A DNA stretch of 64,000 nucleotides, from contig JACRAT010000032.1 of the NCBI GenBank assembly GCA_016234685.1, positions 28,495 to 92,494 on the forward strand, in the 5' to 3' direction. A program made the translations under genes and the position numbers. The notes below the pieces were generated by a model. That model ran no database searches. It saw only the letters and a program-made list of their open reading frames with translations, and was not told the origin of the DNA. Shown here piece after piece: positions 56,278 to 64,000 of this stretch (position 1 is the stretch's first letter; every line of letters starts with the position of its first letter). This DNA comes from Nitrosomonadales bacterium. GTDB taxonomy: Bacteria > Pseudomonadota > Gammaproteobacteria > Burkholderiales > Gallionellaceae.

Positions 56278-57179
56278 GTCTTTCTCTTGGCGCGCGGGTG
56301 CGCGGCGTCGTAGATTTTGTTGAGGTATTGAAAATCGAGGTGGGTGTACACCTGCGTACTGGAGATGCTGGCGTGGCCGAGCATCTCCTGCACCGCGCGC
56401 AGGTCGCCGGACGATTGCAGTACGTGAGTGGCGAAGGAGTGGCGCAGCAGGTGCGGGTGGACACCGTGGGTGATGCCTTGCTGGATGCCCCATTTCTTGA
56501 GTTGCAGCTGTACCACGCGCTGGCTGATGCGCTTGCCGCGTGCGCCGACGAACAGTGCCGGCTCGCCGCCGTTGGCGAGTTGCGGGCGCAGTTCCAGCCA
56601 GTGGCGCAATGCGGTGACGGCGTGTTCGCCCATAGGCACGATGCGTGTCTTCTGGCCTTTGCCGGTGACGCGCACTTCGCCGCTGGCTAGGTCGGCCAGC
56701 GTGGCTTCGGCATCGAGGCTGACCAGTTCCGTCAGGCGCAAACCGGAGGAGTACAGCAGCTCGAACATGGCCTTGTCGCGCACGGTATGAGGTTCATCTG
56801 CGTCGGCATCGACGAGCTGTACGGCCTCGTCCGGCGAAAGCGCTTCGGGCAGTTTTTTGCCGGTCTTGGGCGCGCGCAGGCCGACGCAGGGGTTGGCGCT
56901 GTAGCTGTGGTCGCGCATCAGATAGGTGTAAAAGCCGCGCCAAGCCGACAACATGCGTGCCAGCGAGCGACCACTCAGCCCTTCGCCGTGCAGTTGGGCG
57001 ATGTATCGGCGTATCTGCGCTGCTTTGAGTTCGACCAGCGGCGTCGTATCCGCTAGGCGGAACAGCTGGCGCAGGTCGCGGGCGTAGTTTTCGGCAGTGA
57101 GTGCTGAGTAGCGCCGCTCGTGGAGCAGCCAGGCGAGGTAGCCGCGCAGAAGTTCTGGGTTCGGCGCGGCTACGGCCAT
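56274..57179 (-). CDS. xerC: tyrosine recombinase XerC
   Basis: 301 residues. N-terminal SAM-like core-binding domain (YLAWLLHERRYSALTAENYARDL) and C-terminal catalytic domain with the Arg in YSSGLRLTELVSLD, Lys in VTGKGQKTRIVP, HPHLLRHSFATHVL, LGHASISSTQ and the nucleophile Tyr in VYTHLDF. With XerD it resolves chromosome dimers at dif. The ATG at 57179 overlaps the DUF484 stop by one base; the longer frame to 57365 is read-through of DUF484 in another frame. Confidence 0.93.
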   Translation of the reverse strand: MAVAAPNPELLRGYLAWLLHERRYSALTAENYARDLRQLFRLADTTPLVELKAAQIRRYIAQLHGEGLSGRSLARMLSAWRGFYTYLMRDHSYSANPCVGLRAPKTGKKLPEALSPDEAVQLVDADADEPHTVRDKAMFELLYSSGLRLTELVSLDAEATLADLASGEVRVTGKGQKTRIVPMGEHAVTALRHWLELRPQLANGGEPALFVGARGKRISQRVVQLQLKKWGIQQGITHGVHPHLLRHSFATHVLQSSGDLRAVQEMLGHASISSTQVYTHLDFQYLNKIYDAAHPRAKRKT

Positions 57180-57799
57180 TACAGGTGGGGGCGCAGAGCG
57201 GCGCTCACCGCATCGGCGATGCGTTGCAGGTAGATGGTACCCATCTCGGGGTAGAAGCGTTGCACGTCTTCGCTGGCCAGCACCAGCAGCCCGGTGGACT
57301 GATTGCCGTCGCGCAGTGGCAGGTAGGCGTAAGAGCGCAGTTGCGGGGCGACTTCGCCGAACCATTCGCCAGTCTCATGTACGGCGTGATGGGCGCAGAC
57401 GGGGGTGGCTTGCTGGTCGGCGAAACCGAGGACTTCGGCGCTGGGCGGTACGCCTTTCCAAGTGTGCAGAACGGCGTGCGGGATGGCGAAGATCTCGCGC
57501 AGGTTGTGCTTGACCGCCTCTTGGAAGCTCATCAGGTCATGCGATTCGAACAGGGTGACGATGAAAGTGTGCAGCTTGTTCTGGAGTGCGTCGTTGTCGC
57601 GGGCGATCTCGATCAGCTCGTGCAGCTTTTTTTCCAGCAGCTTGTTCTTCTCGCGCAGGGTCAGCATCTGCCGCTCGGAGAGGGAGATGGTGCGCCCGCC
57701 GTGAGGGTGAGGGATGGTGATCTCGGCCAGCAGGGCGGCGTGATTTTCGAAGAACTGCGGATTGTCCCGCAGGAATTGTGCTACGTCTTCAGCTTGCAT
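57179..57799 (-). CDS. DUF484 family protein
   Basis: 206 residues: an N-terminal helix region (VAQFLRDNPQFFENHAALLAEI), a short coiled coil (LREKNKLLEKKLHELIEIARDN in part) and a GAF-like C-terminus (RSYAYLPLRDGNQSTGLLVLAS). DUF484 genes almost always lie between dapF and xerC, as here; the role is unknown but the context hints at chromosome or cell-division housekeeping. It starts 9 bases after dapF. Confidence 0.9.
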   Translation of the reverse strand: MQAEDVAQFLRDNPQFFENHAALLAEITIPHPHGGRTISLSERQMLTLREKNKLLEKKLHELIEIARDNDALQNKLHTFIVTLFESHDLMSFQEAVKHNLREIFAIPHAVLHTWKGVPPSAEVLGFADQQATPVCAHHAVHETGEWFGEVAPQLRSYAYLPLRDGNQSTGLLVLASEDVQRFYPEMGTIYLQRIADAVSAALRPHL

Positions 57800-57808
57800 A
57801 ACGACCCC

Positions 57809-58639
57809 TTATAGATTGATTTCGCCTTCAAATACCGTGATTGCCGGGCCGGTCATCAGCACCGGTTTGCCGTCGCCCTCCCAGCGGATGGTCAGCACGC
57901 CGCCATGAGTGGCGACGTTGACCTGTTCGTCGAGCAGGCCGCGCCGGATGCCTGTCACCACGGCGGCGCAAGCGCCCGTGCCGCAGGAGAGCGTCTCGCC
58001 TGAGCCGCGCTCGTAGACGCGCAGCCGGATGTGGTTGCGATCGACGATCTGCATGAATCCCGCGTTGACTCGCTTGGGGAAACGCGGGTGGTGCTCGATC
58101 AACGGCCCGAGACGCGCCACCGGTGCAGCTTCGGCATCGTCCACCACCTGGACTGCGTGCGGGTTGCCCATCGACACGGCAGTGATCTGCACCGTTTCGC
58201 CAGCTACATCTAAAGTCTGGATCAGGGCGTCGTCTGCGCTGATGAAGGGGATGCGCGCCGCTTCAAAGATGGGCGCGCTCATGTTGACCGTGACGCGGCC
58301 ATCCTCTTCCAATCGCGGAGAGATCAGGCCGCTCTTGGTCTCCACCACGATCTCGCGCTTGTGCGTCAGCCGCTTGTCATGCACGAAACGCACGAAACAG
58401 CGCGCGCCGTTGCCGCATTGCTCGACCTCACCGCCGTCGGCGTTGAAGATGCGGTAGCGGAAATCGGCCTCGGGATTGAGCGCGGCTTCGACCAGCAGGA
58501 TCTGATCGCAACCGACGCCGAAATGCCGGTCAGCCAGCAGGCGCAGTTGCTCCGGCGTGAGCGCGATGCGCTGCCGCACGCCGTCCAGCACGACAAAGTC
58601 GTTGCCTGCGCCATGCATCTTGGTAAATTTCAAATTCAT
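57809..58639 (-). CDS. dapF: diaminopimelate epimerase
   Basis: 276 residues. Converts LL- to meso-diaminopimelate for lysine and peptidoglycan. The two catalytic Cys are in [10 protein letters not shown] and [11 protein letters not shown]-terminal [17 protein letters not shown] is diagnostic. The ATG at 58639 gives the conserved start; the frame from 58804 adds 55 unrelated residues. It heads dapF-DUF484-xerC-rlmI. Confidence 0.95.
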   Translation of the reverse strand: MNLKFTKMHGAGNDFVVLDGVRQRIALTPEQLRLLADRHFGVGCDQILLVEAALNPEADFRYRIFNADGGEVEQCGNGARCFVRFVHDKRLTHKREIVVETKSGLISPRLEEDGRVTVNMSAPIFEAARIPFISADDALIQTLDVAGETVQITAVSMGNPHAVQVVDDAEAAPVARLGPLIEHHPRFPKRVNAGFMQIVDRNHIRLRVYERGSGETLSCGTGACAAVVTGIRRGLLDEQVNVATHGGVLTIRWEGDGKPVLMTGPAITVFEGEINL

Positions 58640-58830
58640 CGTGTGCCCGGAGAACGGAATCGGAAGTTCGTCGCCCGCTGTGCCGCAGGTCTGACGGTGC
58701 AGCAGCGATTCTATTTGATTCGCCTCCTTGCGGGCAATGAGCATCCGGCGAAAGATGCGCTGGCGGGGTGGCTTTCCCTCCCGCCCGCAAGTCAGGCAGG
58801 GCAAAAGACGCTATACTTCGGCCCTGCAAT

Positions 58831-58907
58831 GCGCTCGTAGCTCAGATGGATAGAGTATTGGTTTCCGAAGCCAAGGGTCGTGGGTTCGACTCCCGCCGAG
58901 CGCGCCA
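58831..58907 (+). tRNA. tRNA-Arg (anticodon CCG)
   Basis: 77 bases with encoded CCA. Acceptor GCGCTCG pairs with CGAGCGC; D-loop AGCTCAGATGGATAGAGT; anticodon stem TTGGT/GCCAA around loop TTCCGAA (CCG); T-arm GTGGGTTCGACTCCCGC. A TATACT at 58812-58817 upstream may be its -10 box. It reads CGG codons. It stands at the border between the dapF operon and the exopolysaccharide locus. Confidence 0.96.
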
Positions 58908-59002
58908 AACAAATAATGCGAAATCTTCTGCCCCAGTCTCGGCAGGAGGTGCGCGGGGAGTTCACCTTCTGAGCTTCCGAATAAATATTAAGGAAAAGTA
59001 CA

Positions 59003-59833
59003 TTGAGTGACGCAGCGGTTTCGTTGGAGGATTTGTTGCCCGCCGTATTGGAGATTGCTGTGGCGGCAGGCGATGAGATCATGCGTATCTATAATCGCGC
59101 CGGGGCTGCTTCCGTCGAGTACAAGGAGGGCGGCTCGCCCTTGACCGAAGCTGATCGCGCGGCCCATGAGTTGATCGTGCGCAGGCTGGCAGAGTTGCCG
59201 GTGGTTTTTCCTGTGCTGTCTGAAGAGTCGGATGAGTTGGATGGGCAGGATCGTTTGTCGTGGGCACGCTATTGGTTGGTCGACCCTCTCGATGGAACCA
59301 AGGAGTTTATTCGCAGGAATGGCGAATTTACGGTGAACATCGCCTTGATCGAGCGAGGTGCTCCAGTGTTGGGCGTGGTGTATGCGCCAGCACTGGATAA
59401 GGCTTATTGGGCGGCAAGGGGAGTCGGGGCTTATTCCCGCTGCGCGGGACAGGCGGCGGTTGCCATTCATGTGGGCAGTGCCGATGCCGAGCCCCGGCGG
59501 GTGGTGGCCAGTCGGTCCCACTCGGATGCGAAAACAGAAGCTTTCCTCAATAAGCTGGGGCGGTATGAGTTGGCCTCGGTGGGGAGTTCGCTCAAGCTTT
59601 GTCTGGTGGCGGAGAATGGGGCGGACGTTTACCCTCGTTTCGGCCCGACCATGGAGTGGGATACGGCGGCAGCTCAGTGCGTGGTTGAGTGTGCGGGCGG
59701 TGTGGTGTGTGATTTTGAGGGGCGACCGTTGCAATACAATAAAGCTGATTTGTTGAATCCGGGGTTTGCGGTGATGCCGGCGGGAATGAAAGATTGGGTG
59801 GTCGGTAAGGTGCGCGAATCGGTTTTGATGTGA
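59003..59833 (+). CDS. cysQ: 3'(2'),5'-bisphosphate nucleotidase CysQ
   Basis: 276 residues of the inositol-monophosphatase fold. Removes phosphate from pAp, the by-product of sulfate assimilation. Metal-binding motifs: SEESDE, WLVDPLDGTKEFI, and MEWDTAAAQ. The start is TTG at 59003 with AAGGAAAAG upstream. First gene after the tRNA; such nucleotidases are often found near polysaccharide or sulfate genes, but the link is not proven. Confidence 0.92.
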   Translation: MSDAAVSLEDLLPAVLEIAVAAGDEIMRIYNRAGAASVEYKEGGSPLTEADRAAHELIVRRLAELPVVFPVLSEESDELDGQDRLSWARYWLVDPLDGTKEFIRRNGEFTVNIALIERGAPVLGVVYAPALDKAYWAARGVGAYSRCAGQAAVAIHVGSADAEPRRVVASRSHSDAKTEAFLNKLGRYELASVGSSLKLCLVAENGADVYPRFGPTMEWDTAAAQCVVECAGGVVCDFEGRPLQYNKADLLNPGFAVMPAGMKDWVVGKVRESVLM

Positions 59834-59901
59834 TTCTGGCGTGAGGGTTGCGCGTTGTGGGCGGTAAGTTCGTTGTGGTATTGAAGCTAGGGGATGGGGA
59901 A

Positions 59902-62769
59902 ATGTTGAAAATTGGCTTGGCAAGGTGGGTCATCGGAGCGTGTTTGCTGTTGGGGATGGGGGGGGCGAGTGCGGCTCCGACGGCAGAGCAGATGCAAATG
60001 CTTCAGCAGTTGACGCCCGATCAGTTGCAGCAGATCCAGCAGATGAGTCCTGAGCAGCGCTCGGCCTTGATGAAAGGTGCCGGTGGTGTGACTAGTGGCG
60101 CAGCGTTGCCTAGTGCCAATGCGCCAGTATCCAATCCTGAAGTCGTCAAACAAACTGCGCCTGTCTCGGGGAGGTTGGAGCAGGATGTGAAGACCGCCTC
60201 AGTGGATGGTGGGAAGGCCGATGCCGAGGTGAAGGCATCCGCTCAGTCGTATGTGCCCGTTGATAAGGTGAAGAATCAGCAGGCGGCAGAAAAGGATGAG
60301 GTGCGTAAGGCGTTCGCTGACTACCTGAAAGAATCGAAGCCCTTGGTGGTGAATACGGATGGGCTGAAACAGTTCGGCTATGAGTTGTTTTCCGGTGCGC
60401 CGACGACTTTTGCGCCGGCGACCGATGTGCCGGTTCCTCCTGAGTATGTGCTGGGGCCTGGAGATGAGATCAAGGTTCAGATGTTTGGCAAGGATAGTCA
60501 GGTTTTTACGCTGACCGTCGATCGGGAGGGGGCTGTTGCGTTCCCGCAGATTGGCCCGATTCAAATCGCAGGCATGAGCTTTGCGGATGCCAAGGCGCTT
60601 TTGGCCGACGAAATCAAGCAGAAAATGATCGGGGTTTCGGTCAGTATCACGATGGGGCAGTTGCGCTCCATTCGTGTCTTTGCTTTGGGTGACGTTTCCC
60701 ATCCCGGTTCGTATACAGTGAGTGGACTGGCTACGCTATCCCATGCGCTGTTGGTCTCCGGTGGTGTCAAAACCATGGGGTCTTTGCGCAATATCGAGTT
60801 GAAGCGAAGTGGTCGCCGTATCGTGTCGATGGACCTCTATGATTTCTTGCTGCGTGGCGATACCAGTAGAGATGTCAGATTACTGCCTGGTGATGTCGTT
60901 TTTTCGCCGCCTATCGGTCAGACGGTTAGCATCGCCGGCGAGGTGGTGCGGCCGGCGATCTATGAAATCAAGAACGAGCGAACAGTCGGTGACATTTTGA
61001 AGCTGGCTGGCGGCTTGATGCCGAAAGCCTATGTTGATAAGGGGTTGATCGAACGGATCGATAGTCATGGCGAGACGCAGGTTATCAATATTGGGCTGAA
61101 TGCGGCGGGCCTGAATACGCCTGTCCGCAATGGCGATGTGATCAAAGTGTTCGCAGGTTCCGAGTTTGAGTCGAATCAAGTGCTGCTCATCGGCAATCTC
61201 AAACGTCCGGGAAAGCGTGCATACGAGGCTGGGATGCATGTCTCGTCATTGGTCAGCTCTATGGATGACTTGTTGCCGGAGACTTTTCTTGATTACGGCG
61301 TGATCGAGCGGGAGGCCGCAGATACTCGTGAGCCTATGCTGATCCGCTTCCACCTTTCGAAGATCGTTCAGGCCAGCGGCAAAGGGGGCGAGTACGATCT
61401 TTCCTTGCAACCACGTGACCGAGTCTATGTGTTTCATCGGGCCAACTTCCGTCAGCAGCCTACCGTTAAGATATCTGGAAGTGTTCAGACTCCAGGGGAG
61501 TATGAATTTAAGCGCAATATGCGATTGGCGGACTTGGTTCTGGCTGCCGGAGGGATGATTAGAGACACTGATACGGATGCGGTCGAGGTTTTTCGAGTTC
61601 AAGAGAATACGCGTGATGTGCGCCTCATCAAGGTGAGCCTCAAGTTGGCTATGCAGGGCGATTCCACTAGCGATATCGAGTTGCAGGATCAGGATAAGGT
61701 CATCGTCCACTCTGTATACGAACGCAAAAACAAAGATACGGTGTCGGTGATCGGTGAAGTGCATCATTCAGGCCAGTTTCAACTGGCCTCAGGGATGAGG
61801 GTCGCGGATTTGGTCTACGCAGGCGGTAATGTGACTGATGCTGCATATCTGGCGCGTGCCGAGATCACTCGCCGTCAGGTCGAGGGGGGCGAAGAGCGTG
61901 TGCTCAGCCATATCGAGATCGATCTTGCTGCGGCCTTGCGGCGCGATGAAAAATCGAACGTCCTGCTGGAGCCGTACGATGTGCTTACTGTGCGGAAGAT
62001 AGCCAATTGGCGCGAGACGGAAAGCGTCAAGGTCGAGGGCGAGGTGGCACATCCCGGTGAATACCAGATCGAAGAAGGGGAATTGCTATCCTCGTTCCTG
62101 AGACGTGTCGGTGGCTATACCAAGGATGCCTACTTGCCTGCGGCGGTGTTTACTCGCGAGTCGGTGCGGGCTGAGCAACAAGAGCAGCTTAATGCGCTGG
62201 TTAAACGATTGGAGTCGGAACTGGCGGTCAAGCAGGATTCAGTTAACTCTTTACGAGACGAGTCGCTGAAGCTGCATCAGACTCAGGCGCTGAGTACCGC
62301 TACGCAGATGGTGTCTACGCTCAAGTCGACTAGTGCGCTTGGGCGGCTAGAGCTTGCGTTGGCCGATGCAGATAAGCTGGCTGGGACGCCATCCGATATT
62401 CGCCTGAGAGCTGGCGATAAGCTGATCATTCCCAAGCGGCCAGATCAGGTGATGGTGGTGGGCGAGGTTTACTCCCAAACCGCAGCACTTTATAACCCGA
62501 GTTACGCTCGTTCCGACTATGTCGCACAGGCAGGGCTGACTCGCATGGCGGATGAGTCGGCCATCTATGTGGTGCGGGCGAATGGCCGAGTCGAAGCAGC
62601 CAATGGCTGGATGTCGTCGAGCGGCAAGATCGGGCCGGGCGATACGATCATCGTGCCGACCGACCTCGATCACGTGAACATGTTGGATATCGCCTTGGAT
62701 TGGTCTAGAGCAATGATGCAGATCGGTACCAGTGTGGCAGCGATGAAGGCGATCGGGGTGTTCAAATGA
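59902..62769 (+). CDS. poly-SLBB polysaccharide export protein
   Basis: 955 residues, far longer than Wza (about 380). Signal peptide to about ASA (residue 25) without a lipobox; a Gln/Met-rich helix (EQMQMLQQLTPDQLQQIQQM); a poly-export domain (VPPEYVLGPGDEIKVQMFGK); then six or seven SLBB repeats, each opening with a G(D/E/S/N)V..PG.Y-like strand (GDVSHPGSYTV, GEVVRPAIYEI, GNLKRPGKR, GSVQTPGEYEF, GEVHHSGQFQL, GEVAHPGEYQI). A coiled coil lies near residues 770-820. It should form a periplasm-spanning exopolysaccharide channel. Its last four bases overlap the Wzz-like gene. A G8 run sits in the signal region (59958-59965). Confidence 0.92.
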   Translation: MLKIGLARWVIGACLLLGMGGASAAPTAEQMQMLQQLTPDQLQQIQQMSPEQRSALMKGAGGVTSGAALPSANAPVSNPEVVKQTAPVSGRLEQDVKTASVDGGKADAEVKASAQSYVPVDKVKNQQAAEKDEVRKAFADYLKESKPLVVNTDGLKQFGYELFSGAPTTFAPATDVPVPPEYVLGPGDEIKVQMFGKDSQVFTLTVDREGAVAFPQIGPIQIAGMSFADAKALLADEIKQKMIGVSVSITMGQLRSIRVFALGDVSHPGSYTVSGLATLSHALLVSGGVKTMGSLRNIELKRSGRRIVSMDLYDFLLRGDTSRDVRLLPGDVVFSPPIGQTVSIAGEVVRPAIYEIKNERTVGDILKLAGGLMPKAYVDKGLIERIDSHGETQVINIGLNAAGLNTPVRNGDVIKVFAGSEFESNQVLLIGNLKRPGKRAYEAGMHVSSLVSSMDDLLPETFLDYGVIEREAADTREPMLIRFHLSKIVQASGKGGEYDLSLQPRDRVYVFHRANFRQQPTVKISGSVQTPGEYEFKRNMRLADLVLAAGGMIRDTDTDAVEVFRVQENTRDVRLIKVSLKLAMQGDSTSDIELQDQDKVIVHSVYERKNKDTVSVIGEVHHSGQFQLASGMRVADLVYAGGNVTDAAYLARAEITRRQVEGGEERVLSHIEIDLAAALRRDEKSNVLLEPYDVLTVRKIANWRETESVKVEGEVAHPGEYQIEEGELLSSFLRRVGGYTKDAYLPAAVFTRESVRAEQQEQLNALVKRLESELAVKQDSVNSLRDESLKLHQTQALSTATQMVSTLKSTSALGRLELALADADKLAGTPSDIRLRAGDKLIIPKRPDQVMVVGEVYSQTAALYNPSYARSDYVAQAGLTRMADESAIYVVRANGRVEAANGWMSSSGKIGPGDTIIVPTDLDHVNMLDIALDWSRAMMQIGTSVAAMKAIGVFK

Positions 62770-63695
62770 GCGCCCCTCATCTGAAGGATGGCGACGAATC
62801 TGTTCCGCCGGATTATTTGCGTCAGGCGGGGAATGAAGATGATGAGATTGATCTGTTGGAGCTATGGAAGACTACTCTCAAATATCAGCGATTTATTTTG
62901 GGAGCGACTTTGGGTTGTGTCGTTGTCGCGGTGGTTGTGTCTTTGCTGATGCCGAATATCTATAAAGCGGAGGTGTTGCTTGCCGCCGCCAAAACAGAGG
63001 ATGCTAAAAGCGGGGCATTGGCAAGTCTGGGTGGACTAGCTTCAATGGCCGGAATTTCCGTGGGAGGGTCAGGGGGGGGGGTTGAGGAAAATCTCGCCGT
63101 TTTGAAGTCCCGAGAGTTCTTATGGAAATTTGCAGAAGAACAAAAAATACTTCCGATTTTATTTGAGGACGCATGGGACGAAGAGAAGAAAGATTGGAAA
63201 AAATCTGATCCCCAAGAGCGCCCGGGAGTACTGCATGTGTATCGTGCTTTTAACGAAGGAATGTTAGATGTTGAAAAAGACAAAAAAACGGATTTGGTTA
63301 CGCTCTCAGTTCAGTGGAAAGACGCAGAACTCGCGGCAGAGTGGGCTAATGCGTTGGTGACTCAACTGAATCAATATCTCGCACAGCAAGCCATTGAGCG
63401 TAGCGAGAATAATCTCAGGTACTTAAACGAAGAACTTGCGCGCACACAAGTGGGGGATATGCGGAAGACCTTGTTTGACTTGATCGCGGTTGAGCAAAAA
63501 AATGCGATGCTGGCGAATACGCAGAAAGAATTTGCCTTTAAAGTGCTGGATCGGGCGGTTGTCCCGGATAAAAAGATCAAGCCTAAACGGGCTCTCATTG
63601 TGTTTCTCTCGGCACTTATAGGAGGCTTCCTCGCAATCATTTATATTCTCGTTCGAGAAAGTATTGCAAAGCGAAAAGTGGTGTTGGGGGGGTAG
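62766..63695 (+). CDS. Wzz-type polysaccharide chain-length/co-polymerase protein
   Basis: 309 residues. Wzz layout: cytoplasmic start (DDEIDLLELWKTTLKYQ), membrane helix 1 (FILGATLGCVVVAVVVSLLM), periplasmic helical domain with coiled coil (YLNEELARTQVGDM), and helix 2 (ALIVFLSALIGGFLAIIYIL) after a Pro/Lys motif (PDKKIKPKR). No tyrosine-kinase domain is attached. It controls chain length of O-antigen or exopolysaccharide. ATGA overlap with the export gene. A G10 run (63072-63081) lies in the coding sequence, and base composition is clearly more AT-rich than upstream genes. Confidence 0.9.
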   Translation: MSAPHLKDGDESVPPDYLRQAGNEDDEIDLLELWKTTLKYQRFILGATLGCVVVAVVVSLLMPNIYKAEVLLAAAKTEDAKSGALASLGGLASMAGISVGGSGGGVEENLAVLKSREFLWKFAEEQKILPILFEDAWDEEKKDWKKSDPQERPGVLHVYRAFNEGMLDVEKDKKTDLVTLSVQWKDAELAAEWANALVTQLNQYLAQQAIERSENNLRYLNEELARTQVGDMRKTLFDLIAVEQKNAMLANTQKEFAFKVLDRAVVPDKKIKPKRALIVFLSALIGGFLAIIYILVRESIAKRKVVLGG

Positions 63696-63847
63696 CGGGG
63701 GGCGGGCGCATGAGGTATACCCCCATATAGCCTTAGGACAGTCTGTGTCATAGTTGCATTGACGGGCTGCTGGTCTTTTGAGGCTCATTGAATTTTAATT
63801 TTGCCCCGATTCGGGGTTCGGATTTGAATAAGAGTGATGGGAAATAA

Positions 63848-64000
<153 letters not shown>

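Overview
The window is GC-rich, densely coded chromosome from a Gram-negative proteobacterium, most likely a betaproteobacterium. I infer this from lptD-surA-pdxA-rsmA next to amgK/murU, dapF-DUF484-xerC, methyltransferase-pteridine reductase-ttcA, and a porin-glnK-amtB unit. The order Nitrosomonadales (perhaps Gallionellaceae) would fit, but species cannot be fixed from sequence alone. About 57 protein genes and one tRNA (Arg, anticodon CCG) can be supported, and almost all are housekeeping.

Layout. 1-8 kb: a minus-strand copper/silver efflux operon (secreted Cys/His protein, cusC, cusB with a fused CusF domain, cusA, a separate cusF, a tiny lipoprotein, a DUF2231 membrane protein and a cut-off His/Met-rich protein). 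8-18.5 kb: argA, yggX, a 1075-residue lipoprotein with four copies of an unrecognised domain, ppx-phoU-rpiA, ilvA, a TfoX-like gene and ygfA. 18.5-26 kb: aceE-aceF, then nadD-rlmH-maf-rng (rsfS is absent from its usual slot) and a yqaA-type gene. 26-33 kb: PilZ protein, M17 peptidase, aroE, mtgA, pepP, a frameshifted murU and amgK. 33-39.7 kb: lptD, surA, pdxA, rsmA and a secreted LigE-type DNA ligase. 39.7-47.6 kb: an SDR, dsbA, a SPOR protein, argS, a hicAB toxin-antitoxin pair, a MidA-like methyltransferase, pteridine reductase and ttcA. 47.6-54.8 kb: a PhnD-PAS-PAS-GGDEF-EAL sensor, then a nitrogen-responsive unit (porin, glnK, amtB) behind a clear sigma-54 promoter with NtrC-like sites, a small orphan gene and psiE. 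54.8-58.6 kb: rlmI, xerC, DUF484 and dapF. 58.8-64 kb: tRNA-Arg, cysQ, and the start of an exopolysaccharide locus (poly-SLBB export protein, Wzz-like protein, gmd), whose end is more AT-rich.

The most unusual signal is a set of dispersed palindromic repeats that lie between genes and also, in frame, inside conserved proteins (CusA, AceF linker, MurU, an SDR, the MidA-like enzyme, and RlmI twice). Two architectures recur. One is an inverted pair of CCCTCTCCC/GGGAGAGGG palindromes. The other is a pair of 20-bp ATTCC-type palindromes flanking a 75-120 bp core, closely resembling the dRS3/NIME organisation of Neisseria. Three cores share an 11-bp module. In rlmI such an element sits just after the original start codon and adds about 58 residues. 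In murU the reading frame breaks in a 7-bp tandem repeat next to repeat-like sequence. No CRISPR array, prophage or transposase gene was seen.
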